DNA of 64,000 bases from Dethiosulfatarculus sandiegensis (GCF_000931935.2 NZ_AZAC01000003.1:1-64000); one strand, 5' to 3'; positions 9,582 to 18,908 are shown, numbered from the stretch's first letter. Translations and numbers: made by a program. The notes: generated by a model from the letters alone, not told the origin.

Positions 9582-9610
9582 AAGATATGCCTGCACCCAT
9601 GGCTTGTCAA
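9582..9610 (-). promoter_or_regulatory. sigma-70 promoter of the TetR-adaptor-pump operon
   Basis: On the minus strand TTGACA (9610-9605, perfect) is 17 bp from TATCTT (9587-9582, four of six). Transcription should start near 9575, at the edge of the palindrome 9554-9573, so a bound repressor would block initiation. Confidence 0.65.
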
Positions 9611-9945
9611 GTATCGCCACGTTACGGATTTGTTATGCAAGTCGACCGGGTTTTCCTTTTGGTTACGGGTGTTATGGATTTGGTTTGAAAAATGATGGAA
9701 ACCTGTCCAAGGGGCTCTGCCGGTTGGGATTTTTAGGGTTGAGTCTAAAGATGACCGGCATGAAAAACGGCGGTCATGTCTGGTTATTGGTGCGGAAAGC
9801 GACAGGCCGGTGAAGACCGGCTCTCCCTGTTCGGTTGGTTGCTTAAGGAAATATAAAGATTACCTGCAAAGGAAAAATGTCATCTTTGGAAAATACCGTG
9901 TTATATTCATCCTTAGGATTATAAACAGATAACTTTAAGAGGTAT
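9611..9945. other. intergenic region before the K+ channel gene
   Basis: About 335 bp between the divergent TetR promoter and the K+ channel gene. It becomes AT-rich in the last 100 bp. No gene or clear hairpin; the channel's promoter should be here but no good hexamer pair stands out. Confidence 0.4.
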
Positions 9946-10692
9946 ATGATTCTGTTTAACCTTTACAGGGCCAAAGCCAGGCAGCAAAGCCTTCTGTTTT
10001 CTCTTCTTTTTTATTTTTTTTGCTATCCCCTGGTTAACCAGGTCTTCCCAGGTATAACCTATATTTTTGATTTCTTTTTTCTGGTTATTTTTGTAACCGC
10101 GGCTTATTCCATCATTAATACTAAAAGCCGATTTTGGCTGGCTCTTGCTTTGCTGGTAATGGGCATAATCAGCCACACCTACGCTATTCACCTGGGAAGG
10201 TTTGATGCCGAGACCATAGCGGCATCCATGTTCCTTGGTTTTTTACTGCTCATAGCAGGGTCATTGCTCAAAGAGGTGATCAGCCGAAACCGGGTTACTT
10301 TTAACGTTATCTGTGGGGCTTTAAATGTTTTTTTGCTTATGGGGATTATCTGGGGACTAATTTATCTTTTGATTGAATTTACTTGGCCCGGATCTTTTAA
10401 ACTGCCTGAACGGGCAAGTGCCCACATTATCGACAGCTCCAGATACAGCGAACTTTTTTACTTCAGTTATGTGACCATAACCACTCTTGGTTATGGTGAT
10501 ATTACTCCGTTAAGTAATCCAGCCCGCTCCATGGCCCTTTTGGAAGCGGTTCTGGGCCAGTTCTACATGGTGGTCCTGGTTGCCCGTTTGGTGGGCTTGC
10601 ACGCCAAATCCAGTGATTCCGATAAAACCGCGCCTGAAAAACCAAATAACCCGGCTGCGGAAGACAGCCCGGCTATAGACATGAAAAAATGA
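9946..10692 (+). CDS. two-pore-type K+ channel (ion_trans_2)
   Basis: A 248-residue membrane protein with about six hydrophobic helices and a K+ selectivity filter TTLGYGDITP (GYGD at residues 182-185) between the last two. A short polar C-terminal tail follows, with no RCK/TrkA-N domain, so the channel is not obviously nucleotide-gated. The ATG follows an AAGAGG site. It stands between two efflux loci and may be transcribed alone. Base composition is more AT-rich than the flanking pump genes. A role in K+ or membrane-potential homeostasis is inferred from the filter. Confidence 0.87.
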   Translation: MILFNLYRAKARQQSLLFSLLFYFFCYPLVNQVFPGITYIFDFFFLVIFVTAAYSIINTKSRFWLALALLVMGIISHTYAIHLGRFDAETIAASMFLGFLLLIAGSLLKEVISRNRVTFNVICGALNVFLLMGIIWGLIYLLIEFTWPGSFKLPERASAHIIDSSRYSELFYFSYVTITTLGYGDITPLSNPARSMALLEAVLGQFYMVVLVARLVGLHAKSSDSDKTAPEKPNNPAAEDSPAIDMKK

Positions 10693-10850
10693 TTTTGCTA
10701 ATCTGGTCTCTGGGTGCAAAAGTTTTTTTTCAAGAAATATTCCGCCAGTACGGATTACTATTCAAAAAATCTTTAAGATTTATTAAATAACCACCTGTTG
10801 AAAAAACAAGATCGACTGTTTTTTCAATTCAAAAGAAAAGAAATCAAAAG

Positions 10851-12347
10851 ATGCTTGTAAACAAGACCAGAGGCTTGATTTTTCTGCCCGCCTTGGCGAT
10901 GGCCTTTTTTTTAGGGGGTTGCGCCGCTGTGGGACCGGACTATGTGGCTCCCAAACCGGAGATGCCGTCGGCCTGGCAGGAGATAGAAGACCCGGCGGTA
11001 AAGCCGGGAGAAGCCCAGATCAGAACCTGGTGGACGGTGTTTGATGACCCCTTGCTCACCAGCCTGATTGAAAGAGCGGCCAAGGGAAACCTGGATCTTA
11101 TGACCGCAATGGCCAGAGTCAAGCAGGCCAGGGCCCAATTGGGCGTGGCCACCGGAGAAATGTTGCCCACCCTGGATGCATCGGGCAGCGCCACCAGGCA
11201 AAGGGGAAGTGAATATGACATTGCCCCGGGCGGGGTCACTCAGGATCGGCTTCTGGGCCAGTTGGACGCCTCTTGGGAAATAGATCTGTTCGGCCGCATC
11301 AGAAGGTCCATCGAGGCGGCCAAGGCCGACTACCAGGCCACCACCGAAGACAGAAACGACGTTATGCTCACCCTTTATGCAGATGTGGCCCGCACCTATT
11401 TTGCCGCGCGTACGGCCCAGGCCCGCTTTTATACTGCCCAGGAGAACATTAGATCCCAAAAGAAAGTCCTGAAGCTTACCAAGACCCGGCTGGACACTGG
11501 TCTGGCGACATCTTTGGACGTGGCCCAGGCAGAGAGTGTACTGGCCAGCTCAGAGGCCGAACTGCCTCCATTTAAAATCGATTATTACCAGTCGGTGCAT
11601 GCCCTGGCTCTTTTATTGGGCAAACAGCCCGGAGCCCTGAAAGCGGAACTTAAAGCGTTTAAACCCATACCAAAGCTTCCGGCCGAGGTGAAGCTGGGCA
11701 TGCCTGCCGATCTCTTGCGCCGAAGGCCGGATATCAGACAGGCTGAGAGGAGCCTGGCCGCCGAGACTGCCCGAATAGGCGTAGCCACTGCGGATCTGTA
11801 CCCCAGCTTCACCATAACCGGCGCCTTTGGGGTGGCTGCCACCGATGCCGGTGATTTGTTCAAGTCGGGCAGCGGGCTTTATTCCTTTGGACCGGCATTT
11901 TCCTGGAACCTGTTTCAGGGGGACCGCATCCGGGCCCAGATAAGGGCGCAGGACGCGGTGACCGAACAGGCTCTTTACACCTATGAACAGACTGTGCTCA
12001 AGGCCTTGGGGGAAGTGGAAGACGCTCTCACCTCCTATGTTCAGGCCAGGATCAGGGTTGAGGCGCTTAAACGCACGGTGCAGGCTTCCCGTCGCACTCT
12101 CGAACTTTCAGTGGGGCTTTATAAAGACGGGCTCAAGGATTTTCAGAGCGTTCTCGATGCCCAGAGGTCTTTGTTCTCCTATGCCAATGAGTATGCCGCT
12201 GCCCAAGGTGATACGGCTGCTAATCTGGTGCAGCTCTACAAGGCTCTGGGCGGGGGCTGGCAACCAGTGGACAGTGAGCCCAAAAAAAAGGAAGAGACAG
12301 AACAAAAGGCTCAAGACGGCAAAGCAGGGGGCAAATCAGCATCCTGA
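10851..12347 (+). CDS. outer-membrane efflux lipoprotein (OprM/NodT family)
   Basis: A 498-residue outer-membrane factor of TolC type. The lipoprotein signal ends in LGGC near residue 24, followed by AAVGPDYVAPK, the usual NodT/OprM start. Two OEP repeats are visible (about residues 65-260 and 275-465), with motifs such as SWEIDLFGRIRRSIEAA and LRRRPDIRQAERSLAAE. The C-terminal 25 residues are Lys/Glu-rich. First gene of a plus-strand OMF-adaptor-pump unit; because the minus-strand pump locus lacks an OMF, this channel may serve both. Confidence 0.94.
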   Translation: MLVNKTRGLIFLPALAMAFFLGGCAAVGPDYVAPKPEMPSAWQEIEDPAVKPGEAQIRTWWTVFDDPLLTSLIERAAKGNLDLMTAMARVKQARAQLGVATGEMLPTLDASGSATRQRGSEYDIAPGGVTQDRLLGQLDASWEIDLFGRIRRSIEAAKADYQATTEDRNDVMLTLYADVARTYFAARTAQARFYTAQENIRSQKKVLKLTKTRLDTGLATSLDVAQAESVLASSEAELPPFKIDYYQSVHALALLLGKQPGALKAELKAFKPIPKLPAEVKLGMPADLLRRRPDIRQAERSLAAETARIGVATADLYPSFTITGAFGVAATDAGDLFKSGSGLYSFGPAFSWNLFQGDRIRAQIRAQDAVTEQALYTYEQTVLKALGEVEDALTSYVQARIRVEALKRTVQASRRTLELSVGLYKDGLKDFQSVLDAQRSLFSYANEYAAAQGDTAANLVQLYKALGGGWQPVDSEPKKKEETEQKAQDGKAGGKSAS

Positions 12348-12423
12348 GCCGGTTTTTAAAAGATGCAAAATTTAAAGAACCGGGAACGTGTCTTTCCCGG
12401 TCGGGCAACAAGAGAGGCGATTC

Positions 12424-13629
12424 ATGCTAAGCCTGTTTGACAAGTCAGTTGCAAAAGGGGTTATACCTGCCTTGACCATTGGTCTTTTATTGGTTGGCTG
12501 TAAAGGGCAGGAGAATAAATACCAGGCCCCGCCGCCACCGACCGTTACGGTGAGCGAGCCTGCTCAGCGCACGGTTAAGGTCTGGGCTGAATACACAGGC
12601 AATACGGTTGCCCTGGAGTCGGTGGATATCAGGGCCAGGGTGGAAGGTTATCTGGAAAAAATAGCCTTTGAGCCCAGCGCCAAGGTGAGCCGGGGACAAC
12701 TGCTCTTCAAGATAGACCCCAAGCCTTTTCAGGCCAAGGTCAATCAGGCCAAGGCCGATCTGGCCACTGCCAAGGCGGAGCTGAGCCTGGCCGAGGCCAC
12801 CTTGACCAGAAAGGCCCGGGCCTTTAAAGCCAAGGCGGTGAGCGAGGTGGAGGTGATTCAGGCCAAGGCTGAAAAGGCCAAGGCCGAGGCCAGCATACAG
12901 GCTGCGGAGGCGGCTGTGGAAGCTGCCCAAATAGATTTGGGCTACACCTCCATAAATTCTCCCATTGACGGTCGAATCTCCCGGAGCCTGGTGGATGTGG
13001 GCAACCTGGTGGGCGCGGGGGAGACCACAAAATTAAGCAATATCGTAAAGATTGACCCCATATACGCCTATTTCAATGTCAGTGAGCAGGATATTCTCTA
13101 TTATCAAAGAATGGCTCGTGAGAACAAAAACCGTCAACAAACAGCCGAAGAAAGAGGGACCATCTTTTTGGCTACGGCCGAAAGCGATGAATTTTCCTAT
13201 AGAGGTTCAATAGATTACATTGACAACCAGGTTGACGCAGCCACAGGCACTATCCAGGTGAGGGCCGTATTTCCCAATTCCGAGGGGAGGTTGGTGCCTG
13301 GATATTTTGTTCGTCTTAGGTTGGCTATAGAAACCAGGGGGAATGCCGTCCTGGTGCCTGATGTGGCCCTGGGGACAGACCAAAGGGGCAAATACCTTTA
13401 TGTAGTTGATGACAAAAACCAGGTTGAATATCGCTCGGTGGAGGTGGGAGCACTGGAGCCGGACGGTTTACGGCTGATTGACAAGGGACTTAAGCCCAAG
13501 GAAAAAGTTGTGGTAAATGGGCTTTTGCGGGTCAGGCCGGGAATAAAGGTTAACCCCCAGACCGAAGCGCAGGAAAAGAAAAAGTCCCAGGCCAAGGCAA
13601 AGTCCAAACCCGCCTCTTCCACTAAATAA
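12424..13629 (+). CDS. RND periplasmic adaptor (membrane fusion) lipoprotein
   Basis: A 401-residue AcrA/MexA-type adaptor. The signal peptide ends in LLVGC (about residues 18-22). Lipoyl half motifs (VDIRARVEGYLEKIAF and INSPIDGRISRSLVDVGNLV) flank a long Lys/Ala/Glu-rich coiled-coil hairpin (about residues 95-165). The tail is Lys/Ser/Ala-rich. I chose ATG 12424 over the upstream GTG at 12388 because AGAGAGGCG sits just before it and the signal peptide then starts correctly. It is 76 nt after the OMF gene and 11 nt before the pump gene. Confidence 0.94.
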   Translation: MLSLFDKSVAKGVIPALTIGLLLVGCKGQENKYQAPPPPTVTVSEPAQRTVKVWAEYTGNTVALESVDIRARVEGYLEKIAFEPSAKVSRGQLLFKIDPKPFQAKVNQAKADLATAKAELSLAEATLTRKARAFKAKAVSEVEVIQAKAEKAKAEASIQAAEAAVEAAQIDLGYTSINSPIDGRISRSLVDVGNLVGAGETTKLSNIVKIDPIYAYFNVSEQDILYYQRMARENKNRQQTAEERGTIFLATAESDEFSYRGSIDYIDNQVDAATGTIQVRAVFPNSEGRLVPGYFVRLRLAIETRGNAVLVPDVALGTDQRGKYLYVVDDKNQVEYRSVEVGALEPDGLRLIDKGLKPKEKVVVNGLLRVRPGIKVNPQTEAQEKKKSQAKAKSKPASSTK

Positions 13630-13640
13630 GTGAGCTTGCG

Positions 13641-16600
13641 ATGTTTTCCAAGTTTTTCATCAATCGGCCCATCTTCGCGGCGGTGATCTCAATCGTTATT
13701 GTAATCGCCGGAGCGGTTACTCTTATGAATCTGCCGGTGGCCCAGTATCCCAACATAGCCCCGCCCACGGTGAAGGTTATGGCCAATTATCCCGGAGCCA
13801 ACGCAGACGTAGTGGCCAAGACCGTAGCTGCTCCCATAGAGCAGGAGGTCAACGGCGTGGAAGGCATGATCTACATGTCATCCAGCAGCGCCAGCAACGG
13901 CAGCTACGTTCTGACCGTCACCTTTGATACCGGTACAGACCTGGATATGGCGACGGTTTTAGTGCAGAACCGGGTGGCTGTGGCTCTTTCCTCTCTGCCG
14001 GAGGAGGTGAAACGCCTAGGGGTGACCACCAAAAAGACCTCGCCCGACTTTGCCCTTATGATCAACCTGCTTTCCAAAGACGGCAAGCTCAATGATGTGT
14101 ATTTGAGCAACTATGCCACCTTGCATATCAGGGACGTACTCTCCAGGGTGGACGGTGTCGGTGATGTCCAGGTGATGGGTGCGGACGCCTACAGCATGAG
14201 GGTGTGGCTGGACCCGGAGGCCATGGATGCTCGCGGGCTCACCACCTCTGATGTGGTCTCTGCCATCAGCGAGCAGAACGTTCAGGTTGCGGCGGGGACC
14301 ATAGGCAAGCCCCCGGCCCCAAAGGGCCAGAGTTTTCAATACACCGTAAATGTCAAGGGGCGCCTCACCGATCCCAATGAATTCGGCAATATTGTGGTGA
14401 AAACCGGCGAGGGGGGAAGGTTCACCAGGGTCAAGGATGTGGCCACGGTTGAGTTGGGGGCTAAAAGTTACGACGTGGAGGTCCAGCTCAATAAAAAACC
14501 GGCTTCACTTATCATGGTCAACCAAAGGCCCGGGGCCAATGTGCTGGCTGTCTCGAAAAACTGCCGGGCCGCCATGGAGGAATTGAAAAAAAGGTTTCCC
14601 CAGGGCCTGGAATATGTGGTGGCCTATGATGCTTCGGACGTGGTCAACGCCTCGATCAAGGAGATTGTGGAGACCCTTTTTATAGCCGCTTTACTGGTGG
14701 TGCTCACGGTCTATATCTTCCTGCAGGATGTGAGAGCAACCTTTATCCCGGCGATCACCATTCCGGTATCCTTGATCGGAACCTTTTTGATCATGAATGT
14801 ACTGGGGTTCAGCATCAACACCCTAACATTATTCGGGTTGGTGCTTGCCATCGGCATTGTGGTTGACGATGCCATTGTGGTGGTTGAGAATGCGGCCAGG
14901 AATATCGAAGAGACCGGCTTAAGCCCCAAAGAGGCCACCATAAAGGCCATGGAAGAGGTTACCGGACCGGTTATAGCCACAACTTTGGTTCTCTTGGCGG
15001 TTTTTATCCCCACTGCCTTTATGGGCGGCATGACAGGCGTGCTTTACAAACAATTCGCCCTTACCATTGCCGCCACCACTGTTTTCAGCTCCATAAACGC
15101 CCTTACCTTGAGCCCGGCTCTCTGCGCCCTGATACTTAGAAAGGCTCCTGAAAAAAGGAACTTTTTCTTCAGGGGGTTCAACCGTGGGTTTGAGGGAGCC
15201 ACCAAGGTTTATATGGCGATGGTGAACCAGGGGGTGCGGAGGCTTATTATCTCGGTGCTGGTATTTGCCGGTGTTTCAGCTGCGGCTTATCTGGGCATGA
15301 TCTCCACCCCCACCGCCTTTGTGCCTGAAGAAGACCAGGGCTACATGATGGTCAACACCCAGTTGCCCGACGGAGCTTCCCAGGAGCGCACCTATGACAC
15401 CATCCAGAAGGTAAACGACATCATAGAGAAAACCCCCGGTATTGCCTACAACATAGCCATCAGCGGGTATTCCCTGTTAAACGGGACCGTAAGTTCCAAT
15501 ATGGGTTCCAATGTGGTCGTCTTCAAACCCTGGGATGAAAGGAACACTCCGGAGACCAACCAGTATTCTATTTTGGGGAATCTGCGCAAAGGGTTTTACG
15601 CCATTCAGGAGGCCATTATCTTTGCCTTCCTCACCCCGGCTTTACCCGGACTTGGCAACGCGGGCGGTTTCCAGATGCAGCTTCAGGACAGGGGCGGCCA
15701 GGGTCTGAACCAGTTGCAGCAGGTGGCGGACGAGATGATAAGGGACGGCGGCGCTCAAGGGGGCTTGGTCGGCATGTACACCGGTTTTCGCTCCAATGTG
15801 CCCCAGCTGTTTGTGGAAGTGGATCGCAGCAAGGTCAAGACCCTAGATATTCCCTTGAGCGAGGTCTTTAACACCATGCAGGCCTTTTTGGGGTCTGCCT
15901 ATGTCAATGATTTCAACCTGTTTGGCCGCACCTATCAGGTCAATGTCCAGGCCCAGTCAAAATTCAGGGCCGAACCAAAGGATATTCGCAAGCTGGAGGT
16001 GCGGACAAATAAGGGTGCCATGGTGCCCCTGGGCACCTTGGTCCAGCTCAAGAACAACTTTGGGGCCGAGGTTATCAGCCGTTACAACATGTACACCACG
16101 GCAGCCATAATGGGCTCGGCCGCTCCGGGCTACAGCTCCGGCCAGGCCTTGCAGATAATGGAGAACATGGCAGGGCAGAAGCTTCCCAATACCATGGGCT
16201 TTGAGTGGACCGGCCTGTCGTATCAGGAAACCCAGGCCACGGGAGATACCGGGCTTATATTCCTCTTGGCGGTAGTCTTTGTGTATCTGGTGCTGGCTGC
16301 CCAGTATGAAAGCTGGAAAATCCCCATGCCGGTTATCCTGGCTGTGCCCATAGCGGTCTTTGGTGCCTTTGCAGCCATCATGGCCAGGGAGATGGACAAC
16401 AATGTCTACACCCAGATCGGTCTGGTGCTTCTGGTGGCCCTGGCCTCTAAAAACGCCATTTTGATCGTGGAGTTTGCCCGGGATGCCCATGACCAGGGCA
16501 TGAGCACCATTGATGCGGCCCTGCATGCCTCTCGCCTGCGTTTCAGGCCCATTTTAATGACAGCCCTTTCTTTTGTGCTCGGCGTCTTTCCCCTGGTGGT

Positions 16601-16766
16601 GGCCGACGGCGCCGGGGCAGGGGCCAGGCAGGCCTTGGGCACCGCGGTGCTCGGCGGAATGCTGGCCGCGACCTTTGTGGGCGTGGTTTTGGTGCCGCCC
16701 ATTTATGTGATATTCCAGAACCTGGGTGAAAAACGCAAGAAAAAGAGCCAGGCCAAGAAGGCCTGA
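13641..16766 (+). CDS. HAE1-family RND multidrug efflux permease (AcrB-like)
   Basis: A 1041-residue AcrB/MexB-type permease. The N-terminus MFSKFFINRPIFAAVISI and PVAQYPNIAPPTV are characteristic of HAE1. The TM4 proton-relay pair is intact: GIVVDDAIVVVEN, Asp 409 and 410. It is the last gene of a complete tripartite operon and is followed by a strong intrinsic terminator at 16795. Function is proton-driven export of hydrophobic or amphipathic compounds. No local regulator gene accompanies this unit. Confidence 0.96.
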   Translation: MFSKFFINRPIFAAVISIVIVIAGAVTLMNLPVAQYPNIAPPTVKVMANYPGANADVVAKTVAAPIEQEVNGVEGMIYMSSSSASNGSYVLTVTFDTGTDLDMATVLVQNRVAVALSSLPEEVKRLGVTTKKTSPDFALMINLLSKDGKLNDVYLSNYATLHIRDVLSRVDGVGDVQVMGADAYSMRVWLDPEAMDARGLTTSDVVSAISEQNVQVAAGTIGKPPAPKGQSFQYTVNVKGRLTDPNEFGNIVVKTGEGGRFTRVKDVATVELGAKSYDVEVQLNKKPASLIMVNQRPGANVLAVSKNCRAAMEELKKRFPQGLEYVVAYDASDVVNASIKEIVETLFIAALLVVLTVYIFLQDVRATFIPAITIPVSLIGTFLIMNVLGFSINTLTLFGLVLAIGIVVDDAIVVVENAARNIEETGLSPKEATIKAMEEVTGPVIATTLVLLAVFIPTAFMGGMTGVLYKQFALTIAATTVFSSINALTLSPALCALILRKAPEKRNFFFRGFNRGFEGATKVYMAMVNQGVRRLIISVLVFAGVSAAAYLGMISTPTAFVPEEDQGYMMVNTQLPDGASQERTYDTIQKVNDIIEKTPGIAYNIAISGYSLLNGTVSSNMGSNVVVFKPWDERNTPETNQYSILGNLRKGFYAIQEAIIFAFLTPALPGLGNAGGFQMQLQDRGGQGLNQLQQVADEMIRDGGAQGGLVGMYTGFRSNVPQLFVEVDRSKVKTLDIPLSEVFNTMQAFLGSAYVNDFNLFGRTYQVNVQAQSKFRAEPKDIRKLEVRTNKGAMVPLGTLVQLKNNFGAEVISRYNMYTTAAIMGSAAPGYSSGQALQIMENMAGQKLPNTMGFEWTGLSYQETQATGDTGLIFLLAVVFVYLVLAAQYESWKIPMPVILAVPIAVFGAFAAIMAREMDNNVYTQIGLVLLVALASKNAILIVEFARDAHDQGMSTIDAALHASRLRFRPILMTALSFVLGVFPLVVADGAGAGARQALGTAVLGGMLAATFVGVVLVPPIYVIFQNLGEKRKKKSQAKKA

Positions 16767-16794
16767 AAGATAAACTAAAAATTCGTCTTTATGC

Positions 16795-16826
16795 GCGGGG
16801 GCCAATGCCAAGGCCCCCGCCTTTTT
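16795..16826 (+). terminator. Rho-independent terminator of the OMF-adaptor-pump operon
   Basis: GCGGGGGCC (16795-16803) pairs perfectly with GGCCCCCGC (16812-16820) around an 8-nt loop and is followed by CTTTTTG. Confidence 0.93.
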
Positions 16827-16932
16827 GTGGCCTGGTTTGAAAAATTTCCGAAGGTTATAGTGCAATGAAATGTTAAGGCTGTTTGAAAATAGCCATGATT
16901 TTTGGGCCTCTATCTGACAGGGAGTTCAAATC

Positions 16933-17303
16933 ATGGGAAAGATTCTGAACGTGGGTTGTATGCGCACCATGGATGATGTTTGCACTGGCTGTTCCCGCTG
17001 TATGGTGGCCATTATCCGCCGGGTGGGGGGCGAAAGGCAAAATAAACAGGAAGCGGAACTGATGGCATCCTGAACAGCGGTGACTACCCGGGAGCTGCCA
17101 TTGCGCCCCGCCTGGCCCAGATCATGGAACGCTTCCCAGGGGGGTGGCCCGCGCAAGGTTCGGCCCCGGCGGATCAGTGCCCCTGCAAGGAATATATCGT
17201 GCGAAAAAACAAGGCCAAGGTCGGAGTGGAGGTAATAGAAGTGGCCAACCCCTATTCACCCAACAGATTTCTTCAAGGCCTGTTGGACCTGTCCGCTTGT
17301 TGA
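16933..17303 (+). pseudogene. frameshifted remnant of a CGGC-domain-like protein
   Basis: Frame 1 from ATG 16933 reads MGKILNVGCMRTMDDVCTGC and stops at 17073 after 46 residues. A frame shifted by one base continues from about 17064 as GILNSGDYPGAAIAPRLAQI and runs to a TGA at 17301-17303. Together they resemble a CGGC domain (a small Cys-rich domain of unknown role common in anaerobes): N-terminal strand with Cys, xCxGCxRC, then E-L-x-G-I-L-N followed by a PGAAIAPRL helix, and a late CPCKEYI. The signature CGGC before PG is SGDY here. A single-base deletion near 17063 would explain the break; alternatively this is an assembly error. Family assignment is by eye. Confidence 0.5.
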
Positions 17304-17331
17304 GAGCCGGGTCAATCACCCTTGTCATCAA

Positions 17332-17366
17332 AAAGGCAGGCTGCTCACATACAGCCTGCCTTTGAT
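17332..17366. terminator. 12-bp perfect hairpin with A- and T-runs
   Basis: AAAGGCAGGCTG (17332-17343) and CAGCCTGCCTTT (17352-17363), 8-nt loop. It is flanked by A's upstream and TTTGATTT downstream, so it can end transcription after the CGGC remnant on the plus strand and possibly the GntR gene on the minus strand. Confidence 0.8.
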
Positions 17367-17529
17367 TTAAACTCAATCCTGTTGGTTTTCGAGTCGGTGA
17401 GAGTGGAAAAAAGCGGCCGCAGGTGCTTGCCTGGTTTGGCTTATCATCTCGCCGGTTCTTCGCCTCGTTTTGAAAAGAAGCATCTGAAGCTCATCAAAGA
17501 ATCAATGACCCGGCCGGTTGCCTCTGTGG

Positions 17530-18195
17530 CTAAGATTCTGCTTCGTTTTTTTCATAAACCGACTTGAGCTGGCTTAGTGCGCATTTAATATGGATTTTTA
17601 TAAGATTGGAAGCAGCTTCAATATCGCGTTGGGCAAGGTATTCAATTAACAGGTTGTGTTCTTGCCAGGCCTGTTGGGGCGCGTTGTCTGCCTGGATGCT
17701 TAATGCCCTTATACTTTGAACGATCTCCCTTAGGTTATTGATAACCCTGACCAGGAATTTACTGTTGGTTGCCCGGTAAATCGTATCATGGAAACGTGAG
17801 TTCAGTTCCATGAACTGTTTTAAAATGTATTCCTGGTTTGTGGTTTCCAGCTTAAGCAGTTCTTGGGCTTGGCTTTTGATGATTCGTAATGTGGTGATCT
17901 CCTCTTCTGTGATCCGTTCACAGGCCAGCTCTATGGCATAGCATTCCAGTACAGTACGTAATTTGAAAAGATCTTCAATTGAATCCAGGTCTATTTCAGG
18001 GATTCTAACCCCGCCCTGGGCGGTTCTCTCTACCAGCAGATCCTGTTCAAGACGCCTGAAAGCTTCTCTGACCGGGGTTCGGCTGACACTCTCCGATTTG
18101 GCCACATCCGATTCAAATAAGCGGTCCCCCGGTTTTAGCGCACCCTGAAAAATACGGTCTTTAATGTTTTGATAGATTTGATCAGCAATGGACAT
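17530..18195 (-). CDS. GntR-family transcriptional regulator with FCD domain
   Basis: A 221-residue FadR-subfamily GntR regulator. The winged HTH occupies residues 1-70 (LKPGDRLFESDVAKSESVSR, then TPVREAFRRLEQDLLVER). The helical FCD effector domain follows (about 80-210), with FKLRTVLECYAIELA and the metal-ligand-like FHDTIYRATNSKFL. FCD regulators typically sense organic acids and control the neighbouring catabolic or transport genes. The ferredoxin/unknown pair, TTT transporter and dehydrogenase nearby are plausible targets, and GTGTATACATGTA sites lie in front of tctC. Confidence 0.92.
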   Translation of the reverse strand: MSIADQIYQNIKDRIFQGALKPGDRLFESDVAKSESVSRTPVREAFRRLEQDLLVERTAQGGVRIPEIDLDSIEDLFKLRTVLECYAIELACERITEEEITTLRIIKSQAQELLKLETTNQEYILKQFMELNSRFHDTIYRATNSKFLVRVINNLREIVQSIRALSIQADNAPQQAWQEHNLLIEYLAQRDIEAASNLIKIHIKCALSQLKSVYEKNEAES

Positions 18196-18616
18196 GATTA
18201 ACAGTATTAACCTTTATATAGTGAAAAAGATTGTTTCCTACCATAATATACTTGAAAGGCTTGAGCATGAAAACAAAAATTTGCATGTCTTAACTTTTGA
18301 GCACACTCATTATTATGATTAAATCTGACTGTGCTTAAATTTTTCCATCTGATATGGCTTGGAGGCTCTTTTTTTTGATCCCTCTTGGTTTCGGTAAGGA
18401 TATGATAAATAAAAAGTTTTGAAAATTCTGTCTGTATTTATAGCTAATCTTTTTAAGTTGTTGCTTCTGGCTCTGTTAAGATAAAGTTTAATCTTAATGG
18501 AAAATTATTTTTAGGTTTTAGGTGTAAAAATATGAACTATTGTATTTGTTTTAATGGTAAATTTCTGGGGTGATGCCTTTTTAGTAAAACTAAATATAAG
18601 GAAATTTAGAAGGGTT

Positions 18617-18661
18617 GTATCATGAAGGTGTCTAAGGAAAGCTTAGACACCCTCATGATAC
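18617..18661. repeat. 20-bp near-perfect palindrome (stem-loop)
   Basis: Positions 18617-18636 pair with 18642-18661 around a 5-nt loop (GAAAG), with only one G·U-type mismatch. On the plus strand CTTTTG follows, giving a possible terminator-like 3' edge. An ATG lies inside the left arm (18622). It could be a strong terminator, a translational control hairpin or an orphan mobile-element end. Confidence 0.75.
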
Positions 18662-18789
18662 TTTTGCAACATATGCAGCCAACAGCTATTACACTTTTAG
18701 GTGCCGGTAAGGTTAAAATCAGGCAATCTGATGAAAATAAATCACCAAGATGCATTGTGTATACAGGCCTGATCAGGTGGATCCGCTGA
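18622..18789 (+). CDS. possible 55-residue small protein, start inside a hairpin
   Basis: An open frame of 55 codons begins at ATG 18622, with AAGGG about 6 nt upstream, and ends at TGA 18787-18789. Its first 13 codons are embedded in the 20-bp palindrome, so initiation would be strongly occluded. The predicted product is a soluble basic peptide containing LLGAGKVKIRQSDENK and resembles nothing I recognise. It may be chance; listed because frame, ribosome site and hairpin coincide. Confidence 0.22.
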   Translation: MKVSKESLDTLMILLQHMQPTAITLLGAGKVKIRQSDENKSPRCIVYTGLIRWIR

Positions 18790-18908
18790 TCCTAAGAGGC
18801 TTCACGCCGGTTTCTTCCTATATGAAAAGTTAGCCAACTTAAGAGAATTTAAACCCCGTCATGCCAAGTTTAGTTTGAAAAAGGCAGTTGGCCTTTTTCG
18901 AGCTTTCG

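Larger units (their letters stand above)
18196..18908. other. AT-rich intergenic region
   Basis: About 710 bp, clearly more AT-rich than the flanking genes. It holds the 5' region of the GntR gene, a near-perfect 20-bp palindrome (18617-18661), a possible 55-codon frame over it (18622-18789) and a GTGTATACA motif (18757-18765). No other gene is supported. Confidence 0.5.

Noticed and set aside
18617..18661. Integron attC site
   Set aside because: The palindrome lacks the RYYYAAC/GTTRRRY core ends and imperfect extrahelical bases, and there is no integrase or cassette array.
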